Positions 25,493-37,345 of a stretch of 64,000 nt of DNA are shown piece by piece. The stretch is from contig JAACJO010000007.1 of NCBI GenBank assembly GCA_013368445.1, forward strand, positions 248,001-312,000. The letters run 5' to 3'. The stretch comes from Leucocoprinus leucothites. Its lineage: Eukaryota; Basidiomycota; Agaricomycetes; Agaricales; Agaricaceae. Each line of letters begins with the position of its first letter. Position 1 is the first letter of the stretch. The notes under the pieces were generated by a model. It saw only the letters and a list, made by a program, of their open reading frames with translations, did no database searches and was not told the origin of the DNA. The position numbers and the translations under genes were made by a program.

Positions 25493-27914
25493 ATGGCTTC
25501 ATCTTCGCCTGAGATCAATCCTTCTGCTCCTGAAGCGCAACCTCGGTTTTCATACAAAGATGCTTCACACGAGGAGGTGTTGGAAGACCTTTCAAGGTAT
25601 GTAGTAAGATTCTAAATCCTAAAGACGCAACTAAAGACTATCATAAAGTCGGTTTATTCTCAACCTTCCAGACGAAGAGCTAGCTTCTCTCGAGCGCATA
25701 TGTTTTCAGGTGGAGCAGGCGTACGTTGCTTCAGTAGGATCCATAGTATCCATCTCATTCATGTATTCAGACACTGGTTTTACGAAGATTTTATCCGGGA
25801 ACAAAATCCAACATTTCCTTCATTGCCGCTCAAGAAATTTTCCGCTATGCTTTTCCATGCATGTCCTCTACTCCATCAATGGAGCAATGACCACGAGAAT
25901 GCCTTCAACATGTTCATGCACTATAAGACCAGGGTACCCGTGTGTGGTGCTATCATGCTCAACGACTCCTGGGACAAGGTACTTCTCTTACTTTAGCAAG
26001 GCGATATGAATTCACTGTCTTTTAGTGCGTGCTCGTAAAAGGCTGGAAGTCGTCCTCGGGATGGGGCTTCCCAAAGGGAAAGATAAATGAGGATGAACCA
26101 AAGCATGTCTGTGCTATCCGGGAGGTACGTTCTCGACCCCATTTCTTTGTCCTCTATGTACAATCCCACTTCATAGGTCTTAGAAGAAACTGGGTACAAT
26201 TTGTCAGGAAGGCTCAACCCTGAGAATGTCATTGAGCTGTCTATCAAGGAGCAAAGGATATCACTGTTTGTTGTTCCTGGAGTGGAAGAGGATTTTCCAT
26301 TTCAAACAAAGACTCGTAAGGAGATCAGTGTGAGTGAAATGCCGACATGGCTGGGCCAACCCTTTTTACTAATGAACCCCCACCAGCGCATAGAATGGTT
26401 CCGATTAGCGGATTTACCAACATGGAAGCGCAATAAACAAGTACCTGGAAAATTCTACCTTATCTCCCCCTTTATAGGGTATGTCTATCGTTTGGGGTGT
26501 TTATCAGTCCAACCCTCATCCCTTATGCAGGCCGCTCAAGGCGTTCATTAATGAACATAAACCTCGACCTCCTCGGAAAGCAGGACGCCAGAAGAAAAAT
26601 CAGAGAATTTCTTTCCAGGACAACGCTTCTATATCAGACACTGTTGTTACTGACATTGACACCGATGTTATTCAAGAGTCAGACTCTCAAACGTCAGACA
26701 ATCAAGCAGAAAAACCAGAAACCCTCTCTACTACAAATGGGAGAAACATTTCTCTTTCCGATGATACGCTGAAACCGGATAATCTCGATCCTCACTTTGC
26801 CCGCCTGCTCAATTCTCTAACACTCTCTGCAGCTGGCAACGTTTCTCAGACGCCAAGCACTTCCCATTTCACTTCAACAGACCCAACGACGCCAATTCCA
26901 AGTTCAATGAATCGCAGTCTCGATCCCGAGCCGCTTCCCGAGGAACGGCCAACTCATCCAAAGTCTGGATCCCATAAACCACGTCTTTCGACTGCGTCAT
27001 CACACGACTCAACACGCGATTCCTCTTGCACTCCAGTCGCTGCCTCCGATAATAATCAACCTCTGAGTCCCCGCCAAAAGCCGCCCTCCACCCGACAAGC
27101 GTTGCGCTCTCCTGCGCAGACGCGGAACCCCGATGTTTTTGCTGCTTCAACTAGCCCTGTCTCACGCCGATCTATTCGCACCGACATATCGCCATATCTC
27201 ACCAAAGCTTCAGCAGATAGTGCTACGGCCAAACGGTTACAACAGCTCGCCCTGCTCGAGAAGGTAGCTGATGAATCAGCCAGAATGCTCCCCCAGCCTC
27301 GGACGGCCACTGTGGCACCTTTACCTCCATCATCTACCACTCATCCAACCCCACCGATCCCTGTTCCCTCGCAGGTTGCGGGAGGGTTCTCCCCACCTCA
27401 CGGAGTTTATTACTCTAGCCCTCCTCGATTACCAGCAAACTCGGTGCAAAATATCATTACATATCCTATTGCGGGACATGGGAACCGTGCTCATACAAGC
27501 CATGCATTCCACGGCAATGCTTCCCACAGCCAAAGTATGGATCAGAGCCAATTGCTTGCTTTGATGAATCATTCCCAAGTTCCACCTTCTCTTCACCGAC
27601 CAGCCTCGACTTTTGCACCACAACCTCAGCCCTATACCCATGCCTACAATCCAATGTCGACCTTTGTTGCCCCACTCGGAGCCACGACCCAGCCTCCCTA
27701 CTCGATGTCCAGAAATGTGCCTCCCAGTTTGCCACTTCATGGATCTGGTTTACCTGCCCCCAATCGATTTGCCTCAGCAACACCAGCTGTCGATAGCTTT
27801 CCTCCCCGAACAATATCTGCCAATACGGCACAGACGCTTTTATCGATCCTGAATGGGAATCGGCCGTTGCAAAGTAACCCAGTCGTAGCTCCATCAATGA
27901 ACCGGACATTGTGA
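25493..27914 (+). CDS. DCP2: mRNA-decapping enzyme DCP2 (Nudix hydrolase)
   Basis: Hydrolyses the 5' cap of mRNA in cytoplasmic decay, with Dcp1 and Edc proteins. MASSSPEINPSAPEAQPRFS starts at 25493. The all-helical regulatory domain (RFILNLPDEELASLERICFQ, HWFYEDFIREQNPTFPSLPL) is followed by the Nudix domain. The full Nudix box GX5EX7REUXEEXGU is present from GKINEDEP to REVLEETGY, and an intron falls between RE and VLEET. Box B continues WFRLADLPTWKRNKQVPGKF, YLISPFIGPLKAFINEH. Small introns at 25595, 25721, 25979, 26125, 26330 and 26479 (approximate starts) all restore frame. The tail of about 450 residues is disordered, Pro/Ser-rich and contains helical leucine-rich motifs. Stop TGA 27912-27914. 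Fungal Dcp2 tails bind Edc3 and Pat1, so this one probably does the same. Confidence 0.95.
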
Positions 27915-30180
27915 GCTAGAAGTCATCTTGGCGGCCTCCCGTAATTATCGCTCTTTTTTCAGAACCTGGTCATTTACAGTGTCTTGTCCTCCCCGTCCTT
28001 CTGTTCATACCTGTTCATACTACTTGCAACGTAGAGTCGTGCCCAACAGCAGGCCAGTTGATTTCGTATAATTCTTTTATGCTTTGATCACAGTGTTTCT
28101 TCTAGCCCTGGCTTTGTATCGTTACAATTATGTCTTCTATCTCAATTGACATCTATTACATTCCTTCCATTGTTTTTGTTAATACATTTCCTCGGAAAGA
28201 ATGCGTAATAGGTCGATTGAAGGTCTTAATAATTACCCCGTGTGTACATCAATCAGGCTCGAAGAAGTTGGAGCCCTGCTAATATGTTACAATGCTCAGA
28301 CTAAACGGATAGCTTCTTGATATCACTCCGTGCCGAGCTCTCAATTGTTCAAGCGGCGAGGGTGGATTCCCTTGCTTGAGCTGGGCTTTGGACTGCCTTT
28401 ATGCACGGGCTGGACCTCCAACGAGGCATGAGCGTCCAGTCATCCATTCTCCTTTTTGTATTGTGCTTGGGAGACCTAATGATACTAGTTCAAATCTCGA
28501 GCCTCGTAGACATACCCAACGGTCAGCCCTGGTGTCAACATTGCGGTTATCTGAACGGGAGGAAGAAGATCATAGAAGATCCCACTGGTTGGATCAGGAA
28601 GGCTCAGACGTGGAAGCGGTTGATCGATGTCACTTCACGTAGTGAACACTGTACGCTGAGCTGTGTGGCTTCGGCTCCGAGTGGGCGGGATGGTTTGAAG
28701 TAGTTGCCGAAATTGTGACATTGTCAAATTTGCCCAGTACGCTTAGGTGATGACGTTGCACCCTAATATATGCCTGGGAAACGCGCACTTTTCATACGGT
28801 CTCAATGGAGTTGTTGAGGGTTTGATGTGTCAAGGGAAACTGAATGACAAGCGAGCGTCGCCGGCTTTCGTTGGCATGCGGCGGCTGTTCAAGCTCGAGG
28901 TGTTCCGAATGAACAGGGTTGACCGTGGAATGGGATAGTGATCGTGGACTGAATTAGCAGGGATTGAATTGTTGGATGACCGGAACGGGTTGCAGTGGGA
29001 GAGATGGGGTTGCTTGTCAATGGGTTGTTAGCAAATCATCGATTGACGAATTGGCAACAGCAAAGGGTCGTAAGTGTGCGTCTAAAGCTGGTTCGGTTGA
29101 TGGACATTGTTGGTTTGCTTTATTTAGTGAACTGGTTGGGTGATCACCGGACACATTGCCAATCAGTCAAGTGTTCCGTGTGCGGTGGTGGTATAAGTGT
29201 TTCTCGGACGGAGATCTACTTCTGTTTTTCTGCAATGTTGCGATCGGAATGTGACCAGACCGAGTAATGATCATGTTGATGACACTTGAACTTGATCGGT
29301 CAGGTATGTCAAAAGGCTGTCCAGAATTCCGCACTTGCGGAGCTCAGGAAGGCTTCCTTTCCCATCAGAGACCTATTATTGGAGCTTAGACTGGCGAGCT
29401 GAGAGACTCTGTGAAAGTTGACAGTACGAGCATAGAGCCGTCCACTGAAACGGGGCCGTAATTCAATGCCCAGCAATATGCCTTGTGGTGCTTTCTTTGG
29501 AGAGGGTGGTGTTGGCAGGAGGTCAGATGGACGGAAATTTTGAGGAAGAATTATGTGACGTGTATTCTTCTTTAGGTCTAGGCTTTTCTGCGGCTGTGTC
29601 ACGAGTCGTGCGGCGCTCTCTATTGAACGTTCTGAACGTTGAACGTTGAGCTTCGACACAAACTCACCTTCGCTGCTCAAAATAGCCGAAGGAAAAATCA
29701 ATGAGATGGACAAATGGAGATAACAGCTCGACCCAGATTTTATTTATTTATGGCCAACTTTGAAGCTTTGAAGGTCCAAAGACAGACTAGCTGTTTACCA
29801 AAAAGTGCACAAGACAAATAAGGGAGTGCAACGTTGGACTCGACTGCGGTGGGCGGGATTGCGGGTGTCCAAAATGCCTTGGGGCTGCTTGGAGCACATT
29901 CTCTGGATGGGAATGGTGACTGATTGTCACAAGGCGATGCACCCCGTCCACCACGCTGGAAAAAATCTAATCATCAACGAAACCACTCACTTCCCATCAC
30001 GGCCACCTCACTCTCTGTTCCCTACACCTTCAACATCTTTCATCCATTTTCTTCTATCTATTCTGCATAACATTATCACGTATCTTGCTTTGAACTACTC
30101 CCTCGCATCCGTGTTTACACCCTGTCCACTGTGGCCTTGGCGAAATTTCGAAATTTCTTTCTGCTGTAATTTAATCTACA
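27915..30180. other. 2.3-kb gene-poor interval between DCP2 and PRPP synthetase
   Basis: Several open frames of 60-134 codons occur (for example 28401-28703 and 28995-29267 on plus, 29309-29713 on minus). None shows a family motif, consistent splicing or composition like the neighbouring exons, and the longest minus-strand one lacks an ATG at its 5' end. The first part is probably the DCP2 3' UTR and the last 250 bp, which are C/T-rich, the PRPP synthetase promoter. A noncoding transcript or a decayed gene is possible. I found no terminal repeats or tRNA. Confidence 0.45.
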
Positions 30181-31568
30181 ATGTTGAACGGGAGTGGAAT
30201 CAAAATTTTCACTGGTATGTATTCCCCTAGCCCTGCGCCTGCGCACCCGAAGATCCGCCGAGCTGACTTGTTGCAGGTACTAGCCATCCTGAACTGGCCG
30301 AGATCATAGCAAGACGGTATGACTCCTTTCCGACTCCACCCCCACCTGCGACTCCTTTTTGAGCCTTTCGGATTGGCCGCTGAGCTGATAGATGCTACAG
30401 CATCGGTTTACCCTTGTCCAAGGCAGAAGTCATTCGTAGCGGGATTGGCGAGACCCAAGTACGGATCCAGGAGTCTGTGCGCGAGGATGATGTGTACATC
30501 ATCAACACCGGCTGTGGTGCAGTCAACACGGCTCTCATGGAGCTCTGTATTATGATTCATGCCTGCAAGATTGCGAGCGCAAAGAGAATTACCGCAGTGA
30601 TCCCACTGTTCCCTTACGCGAGGCAGGACAAAAAGGACAAGAGCAGAGCGCCCATTACCGCTAAACTCGTGGCCAATATGATACAAAAGGCGGGTTGCGA
30701 CCATGTCATCGTGAGTAACTGTCCTGTGGCTATATCATCAACCAAACCGGCCATCATCGGCGTTGAGCCCATCTGTCTGCCTGCCAGATTTCATTTGAAC
30801 TAACAGCACATCTTGCTAGACGATGGACTTGCATGCGTCTCAGATCCAAGGATTCTTCGATGTCCCAGTTGACAAGTGAGTCTCTGGTGTTTAATCCTGT
30901 TGAATGTCTGGCTCAAGCGCGGTTATTACAGTGTAAGTGGTAATTTGAATTGCGCCCCGTCAATGTTAGCTCATAATCATGGATCAAGTTGTATGCGGAG
31001 CCGTCTGCGATTCTTTACATTCGGACGCACTTTGATCTGAACGACGTGGTGATTGTATCACCAGACGCAGGTGGCGCAAAGAGGTATAACAGAGTTCATG
31101 AGTTCTAGACTCGTTCGAGAACACTGACGATGAATCCGCAGAGCAACATCTATTGCCGATCGATTGGGGGTCGACTTTGCCCTCTTCCACAAGGAGCGGA
31201 AAAAAGCGAACGAAGTGTCCCGTATGGTACTCGTCGGACATGTGAAGGATAAGGTTGCAATCTTAGTGGATGACATGGCGGACACCTGCGGCACTTTGTG
31301 TCTTGCATCGCAGCACCTTTCCGAGGCAGGGGCAAGCAAGGTGTACGCCTTTGTTACCCACGGGATCCTGAGCGGGAATGCACTGAAGTCGATTGAGGAG
31401 AGCTCGCTGGAGAAGCTGATCGTGACGAACACACTGCCGCAACAAGAAAATCAGCGCCGGTGCAGGAAAATTGAAGTGCTTGACATTGGGAAAGTGCTTG
31501 GAGAAGTGATTCGACGCAGCCACTATGGCGAAAGCGTGTCGAAATTGTTCCATGAAGTACCGTACTAA
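30181..31568 (+). CDS. Ribose-phosphate pyrophosphokinase (PRPP synthetase)
   Basis: Makes 5-phosphoribosyl-1-diphosphate from ribose 5-phosphate and ATP for purine, pyrimidine, NAD, His and Trp synthesis. Exons: 30181-30214, 30277-30316, 30401-30710, 30820-30875, 30932 (a single T), 30989-31083 and 31142-31568. They sum to 963 nt, giving 320 aa. Motifs: [40 protein letters not shown], the Mg-binding [41 protein letters not shown], and the PRPP-binding loop [14 protein letters not shown]. It ends [11 protein letters not shown]. Length and the short linker make it a catalytic PRS3/PRS2/4-like subunit rather than a long PRS1/PRS5 type. The one-nucleotide exon is needed for both frame and the conserved VDNLYAEP (see findings). 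Confidence 0.95.
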
Positions 31569-31787
31569 AATCCGCAAGAAGCGGAGTGTATTGTAGCTAG
31601 ATAGATTGATCGCAAAGATAGTTAGTGCCGAGAAATGAACCAGTTTGTGTGAGACCAAGAGTGAACCGAAGAAGCATTTCTCGCGTGGGAAGCGAGCACT
31701 GAGCCGAAAGCGAACTGGACTGGAAGCTCTTGCCATAGTCCCTCTGCCATGCCCTCCCTCCTCTAACTCTCCAATGCATGCCCTATC

Positions 31788-34700
31788 ATGTACCAAAACC
31801 ACCCACCTCCCAAGAATAATTCCTCGAACAACCCCCCACGCTCCCCCGTCGTCGTGGTCGGGGTCCCCTCCATCGCCATCGAAAACAACCGTCTTGTCGT
31901 CGGCAACGCCAACACAAGTCCGTATTCTCTTCAGCCAAAAATCCTTGTGCTTACCCTCTTTCAGGCTCGACACGCTCATACACAATCATCAAGTGTCTCG
32001 GCGATGGCTCCTTTGGTACTGTATGGCTCTGCGATTGGCATGGCACTCTGCCGCCCAACACATCGCTCTCTCCAATGCAGTGTGGGGCAGGTGCGCGTCC
32101 CGAGTGGGTGGGCAAGCGGCTCGTGGCAGTCAAGCTCATGAAGCGACAGTGGGCAGGAGGCTGGGAAGAATGTCAGAAACTCAAGGAGCTTCAGGTGCGT
32201 ATACCATTCCTGCTACCTTGCCTATTTTTCTGACCCTCTTTTCCCCGCACTAGTCGCTTCGCACAATTCCTTTCCATCCTAACATTATTCCTTTATATGA
32301 CTTTTTTCTTCTTCCCGATACTCGGCAGCTCTACTTCGTCTTCGAGTCTATGGAGGGCAATCTCTTTCACCTCATAAAGGCTCGCAAGGGTCGCGCACTC
32401 GCTGGCGGCCTTGTATGTGACATCTTTCGCCAAATTGTTTCTGGTCTCGATCACATCCACACCGCTGGCTATTTTCATCGTGACATGAAGCCAGAGAACG
32501 TACTCGTCACAACCATAGGCCTGCACGATTACGTCTCTGTATCTCCCGTTGCCCCCCCAAATGCACCGAAAGAGAAGGATGTTATTTCGATCATCAAACT
32601 TGCTGATTTTGGCCTGGCCCGCGAGACCAAAAGCAAACCCCCGTACACCGAATACGTATCCACTCGATGGTATCGTGCACCAGAGGTCCTTCTCATGAGC
32701 AAAGACTACTCGAATCCGGTGGACATGTGGGCACTGGGGACCATTATGGCAGAGCTCGTCAATCTCAAGCCGCTCTTTCCAGGTTCTGATCATAGGGATC
32801 AAATTAACCGGATATGTGAAATAATGGGAGACCCTGGTACAGATTATCACGACGGGAATCAGAACCCGATAGGTGGAGGGTTGTGGTCGAAAGGTGTTCA
32901 GCTTGCGGCGGAACGCTGTGGACTTCGGTTCAGTCCTGTAAGTTAACGTCCTTCTACGAGAATCTCCCGTCTTGAGATTTGACACAAAATTTTCCCAGAC
33001 GCCTCCAAAGGACATCCATACCCTCTTTGAGCGCACTGTCCCCATTTCGCTTATCCACTGCATACGTGATCTCCTTAGGTATGATCCCGACAAGCGCCTC
33101 ACGAGCCGGCAATGCCTAGAACATCCCTATCTTCTTGAGATCCACCCTCGTAATAATATCCCCAAACCTCAAGACCCGACCCTTCCTGTCAATGGACTGG
33201 TACAGCGCCCAAATGGCACACCCGCTACATTACATCACCGTCTTCCAAACCTTCAACCTTCTCCCATTTTGAATGTTTCCTCGCCGCACCGTGCGCCGTA
33301 TCACTCCCCTGCTGGCATCCAACATCCTCAGCCTTCGCACCCACAGGTCAATGGTGTTGCTGGGCCTTCCAATCAAGATGTTTCTATGGCCCCACCCACG
33401 CTGCCAGCACAATCCCAAGCGTATGCTAACGGTCATGCTCAAGATGTTCCTATGATCACCGACTCTCCCTCGCGCACAAACTTTGAGTCAAGGAATGGAC
33501 GAACGCCCCTTCCGCCTCCACAGGGTCCACCGAAGTCAAGCAAATTTGGCTTCATAAAGCCGTCCAAGTGGCTGTTCGGTGACAGATCCAGCCACTTACC
33601 TCCCGTAGAAGAAGTTCCAGGAGGTCTTGCGAAATCTTCAGGGCGCAAACGCACGCAGTCGTCCAGTACGGACAAATCGATCCGCGTTTCAACTCCTCCT
33701 GAAAACGATCCTCGGAAGAACAAGAAGGAGGCAGAACGGCTGCAGCGTGAAGCTGAGAAACAGCGACGCGAATTGGCAGACAAGCGACACCGTGAACAGG
33801 CTCGAGCTGTCATTCAGAAGCGTCATCAGATGATGCGGGGCACAGTGGGCACGGAACTAGAATGGCAAACCGGTAACGAGCAACGCGTGGAGTATCTGAA
33901 TAAGGAAAAGCAGAACTCGTCTGGTCCGATCCGCAAAAACCAGGGTGCCAATTCTAGCACAATTGGGTCGACGAGTACGACCATCAATGCTGCTGCCGGC
34001 AGATTCGTGTCACATAACAATGATTCCCTTACCGTTAGTGATCGTGGTGATTGGCGGTCTCCAGTGGAACGGTTCTCCAAAGCTCGACGGCGGGACTTCG
34101 ACGATGACCACTCCATGTCTTCATCGGATGTGCATAGTCTCAGTCGGATGTCATCAATGTCATTCGCTTCGGTAGACAGTGACCCAGGACCGTCGCGGTT
34201 ACGAAATCGCCCGAGCCATTTCAACATCAGTCGAATGACTTCCATGTCTTCACTACGGACGTTTGACGATTTCCCTACTTCTGCTCGCTCATCCAATTCC
34301 TTTTCTTTGGAAGGCCAGTTGGTGCATGATTTCCGTACGCAAGCCAGTATGAATATAAACGGTCATCTCGGCAGCGTTTCTCCTCCACCAGTGGGGACTC
34401 TTTCTCTTTCTCCTACCCTTTCTCCTTCTTTATCGCCGTCTCCTCCATGGATTCCGCAAGTACAGCAGCCTGGCATGAGACAGAAAAGTCCGCACAACCC
34501 ATACGAGTTTCCCGTCACACTCCACCCTCCAAGCTCATACGGACATCCACCAAGCCCTTACGCTCCTCCAAGTTCAGGACATACGCCTAAGTCTGCCAAG
34601 TCTGCCATCAACCCTATCTTCAAAGTGGTGAGTTATAAGTGGGACAGTGCGGATGGTCTCGTGCCTAATAATCATGGTGAATCGATTCAGCCCTCACTTC

Positions 34701-34852
34701 CGCATTCAGCTGGCAATCATATATCATCCTCGCCTAATAAACTACCACCCTTTTCCCAGTTGGAGGCTGTCGCTGGAGGTGAATACCCGCCAATGTCACC
34801 CATGTCCTTTACTGCACCATCCGAAGAAACATCATCATCATCAAATACATGA
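31788..34852 (+). CDS. Ime2/Crk1-type (RCK/MAK family) serine/threonine kinase
   Basis: The kinase domain is split over exons at about 31788-31917, 31965-32193, 32255-32937 and 32999-34852. MYQNHPPPKNN begins a short head. The domain then reads YTIIKCLGDGSFGTV (P-loop), LVAVKLMKR (Lys), YFHRDMKPENVLVTT (catalytic loop), KLADFGLARE and PYTEYVSTRWYRAPEVLL. The T-E-Y activation motif followed by STRWYRAPE is typical of MAK/ICK/Ime2 kinases. In Ustilago maydis the related Crk1 carries TEY and links morphogenesis and mating; yeast Ime2 drives meiosis. The long tail, about 550 residues, is disordered, with a charged stretch (NKKEAERLQREAEKQRRELA) and Ser/Pro repeats (TLSLSPTLSPSLSPSPP). The protein is about 960 aa. 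It starts 220 bp after the PRPP synthetase stop, so that region is its promoter. Confidence 0.88.
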
Positions 34853-36360
34853 CATCGGCCGTAGTGCTTCACTGCACTACCCTCGTCCAGTGTCATCCAT
34901 CGCCTCCCTCGACATCTCCTATCCCCCACTCTAACCCCACGACCATTCCCCACATTTACTATTCCCTTTCTTCAGGCATATCTGGCCGTTACACCTCGAA
35001 CTTTCGTTTCTTTTTCTCATCGCCTGCTCATACGTGTTGTCTTATATCTGACCTTCCCTCGGTTTTCCTCTTTCACTGGGCTCTCGCAATCACTGTTAGC
35101 GCATTCATTCACCTATATACGGTACCCACACCCATATCTCCCCGGCATTGCTTTCTTTGTTCTTTCTTTTTTGGAACCCAGGAGGTTGTAATCCCAACGG
35201 CACTTTCATCATGCGTATAATGCGACCAGACCTATATCACTCTAGGTTTTGTAACCATCCTTCGCTTCATTTTCCATACTTAAATTTTGCTACTATTCGC
35301 TTACCTCACTGCTGCAACGCAATTTTGATTAATCAGCTCCTTGACCTAACTCAAATACCATTCCTTCAGTTCCCCCCATTCTTTTTTTTTTTCCCACCAT
35401 TCTCAACTAAGTATTCTAGCTCCTTTTGTTTTCTCGTTATTTACACTATTGGCAGCCGGAAAGCTGGGTATAGTCGTAGATCATGTCAATACTTCCATGT
35501 ATTTTTACAAGTCGTGTTTGATCTCACAGCCAGGCTAATGAGCTCAAATTTTCTGCGAAAAACATGGCTTCGAAAAGCAGAAAAACAGCCGGTGTTCTTG
35601 GCCGAAGTAAAAGGATCATTAAGCTTCAAACTTAGATGGTCGGCAAAGTATATTGCCGCGTAACGAATGCTTAAGCTTGGTGCACCCACTGTTCTCATAG
35701 CAGTCAAACTGGTTGCTGAAAGTTCTACACAAATTGTTCTCATCTATGTAGTACAAGAGACTGAGTACATTCCAGCAGTAATTGCTCTACGATGAGAAAG
35801 GCGCCGTCATTAATGGTGGTGAGGTGCTTGCTCAAATCGGATACCGCTGGAAGAAAGATATATGAGCATGAAAGTTCGAGTACGAAGAAGCAGCACTCGC
35901 GGCGTAACTAAAACTTACCAGTATCTGCATTAGCAATATCCCGATTCAAGAAGAAACGGAAACGCAGAAGCGAACAGGTTCGCAAACCACCACCACCACA
36001 GAGTCAACATCGAACGTCCAACCCCGGGTATTACAAACCGTAGTCCAGTTGAAAGGCGATGGTTTGGTTAGGTTAGGTTGGAGTAAGTTGGCCACAGATT
36101 GAAGTAAACCGGTGAGGCAACATTGCGGCCGAAAGAAGTAACGCGCGGAGATGGTTGTTAAAGTTGGTTAGCACCGTTATCGTGTGGCGGCGTTGGCAAC
36201 GAGATGGGTTGGTTTGAACCATTTAGGAGCGGCGTGCGGATAATGTATACGAAATGAATCATCCCGTGAAGGAAGATACGGAAGGAAACGGTAGATAGTT
36301 AGATGGAAATAAAAATAGATCGTAGTCAGTTGTCGAGCTTTTTTCAACAAATGGGAAACG
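34853..36360. other. Gene-poor interval between the kinase and NDUFS6 3' ends
   Basis: A 1.5-kb convergent region. The first part is T/C-rich and likely the kinase 3' UTR; it includes a run of T near 35385. On the minus strand, around 35745-36020, two phase-compatible open segments flank a good 60-nt intron-like sequence (donor GTAAGT, acceptor TTCCAG), but with no start codon (see findings). I see no gene I can support. Confidence 0.45.
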
Positions 36361-37064
36361 CTACGCATCATGCCCAAAACAACAGATGCTGAGCACGCTG
36401 GCAGCGTTTTCTGGACATACCCGCAAGGACGAGGTCCTGGTTGATCCTGTAAGTGAGCGCGAAGAAAAGTCAGCGTCCTCTCAACTCTACTATGCGAAGA
36501 GAAGAGCACGAGAAATGGAACCTCCTGCAAGCCACGTTACTCACCAAGTTGATATAGATCTTCGGGTGACCAAGAGGCCCTCCTCCTATCGAACATGTGT
36601 CCATTTTTGGATTCACGAGTCGTCAATCGGCACAGCCAAGGGGTACAGATCGGAACCACGACGGAAACAGAAGTCGATGTTCAAGGAACCAGCGAGTGAG
36701 AGGAGCGTTGTCAGCGAAAATAAGGAAAAATTGAAAATCGTGCAAAGGAAAACTGACCTCCGTCACAAACAGCCTTTCGTCCGTGAACAATTCGAACAGG
36801 TTCATTGGCAATCAACTCCATAGCACTCAAAGGATTGGGCTGGAGTTCCATATTGGTCTGTTCGAACCGCGGGCTTGAGCCAGGACCAGGACGAGGTGCC
36901 TGGTTAGTTGACCAGGTAGTAGGGTAGTTCGGGGCTTGCTGGGTAGTAGGAAGGCCCTCCTTCGGTGAAGTGGGTGTCGCAGAGTTCTTTTTGGCGGGAA
37001 CAGCCGTAGATGCTGCGCGACTGAGCGAGCGAGCGAGCTGAGGGATTGCCCGGCGAGTGAGCAT
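36361..37064 (-). CDS. Mitochondrial complex I zinc-binding subunit, NDUFS6 (13 kDa) family; 3' end uncertain
   Basis: An accessory subunit of NADH:ubiquinone oxidoreductase that binds zinc. The ATG at 37064 opens a mitochondrial presequence (MLTRRAIPQLARSLSRAAST). The mature part has MELQPNPLSAMELIANEPVR, IVHGRKAVCDGG, and in exon 2 (36545-36582) GPLGHPKIYINL with the conserved Cys and His. Exon 3 (36446-36421) gives DQPGPRPCG. The family continues CGYCGLRF, completing the Zn site. Here the best continuation I find uses a 32-nt intron (36389-36420) and reads CGICCFGHDA before TAG 36363-36361. That keeps CxxC but is otherwise unlike the family. The first intron, 175 nt, is long for this window. 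The family call is good; the last exon is doubtful. Confidence 0.72.
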
Positions 37065-37345
37065 GGTTGACGGTTGTGGATATAAGTCTGCTCAGTGGTC
37101 CCGAGCCCGGAACAGTCACGCTGGGCTTGCCAATTTTGGTAATACCCCCACCTCCAAACTAACTCACTTAGAATTGATGAATCAACTGAGCGATGTCCTC
37201 CAGTAATGCTTACAACACTGATTTGGAGCAAAAAGACGATGTTTGAGCTGCTAGGTTTACATATGATCGCTACATAACTCTACTATACACTGTCAGTCCA
37301 TGATAAAATTCAAAGGGTTAGCATTTAACAAATGGTGAACTACTT

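Noticed and set aside
28440..28530. Possible tRNA because of a GTTCAAATC-like T-loop sequence near 28488
   Set aside because: No acceptor stem, D-loop or anticodon arm could be folded around it.
29309..29713. 134-codon minus-strand open frame in the gene-poor interval
   Set aside because: Its 5' end is TTG, not ATG, no splice context extends it, and it resembles no known family.
36583..36757. Possible snoRNA in the 175-nt NDUFS6 intron
   Set aside because: I could not identify paired C/D or H/ACA boxes with a supporting stem.
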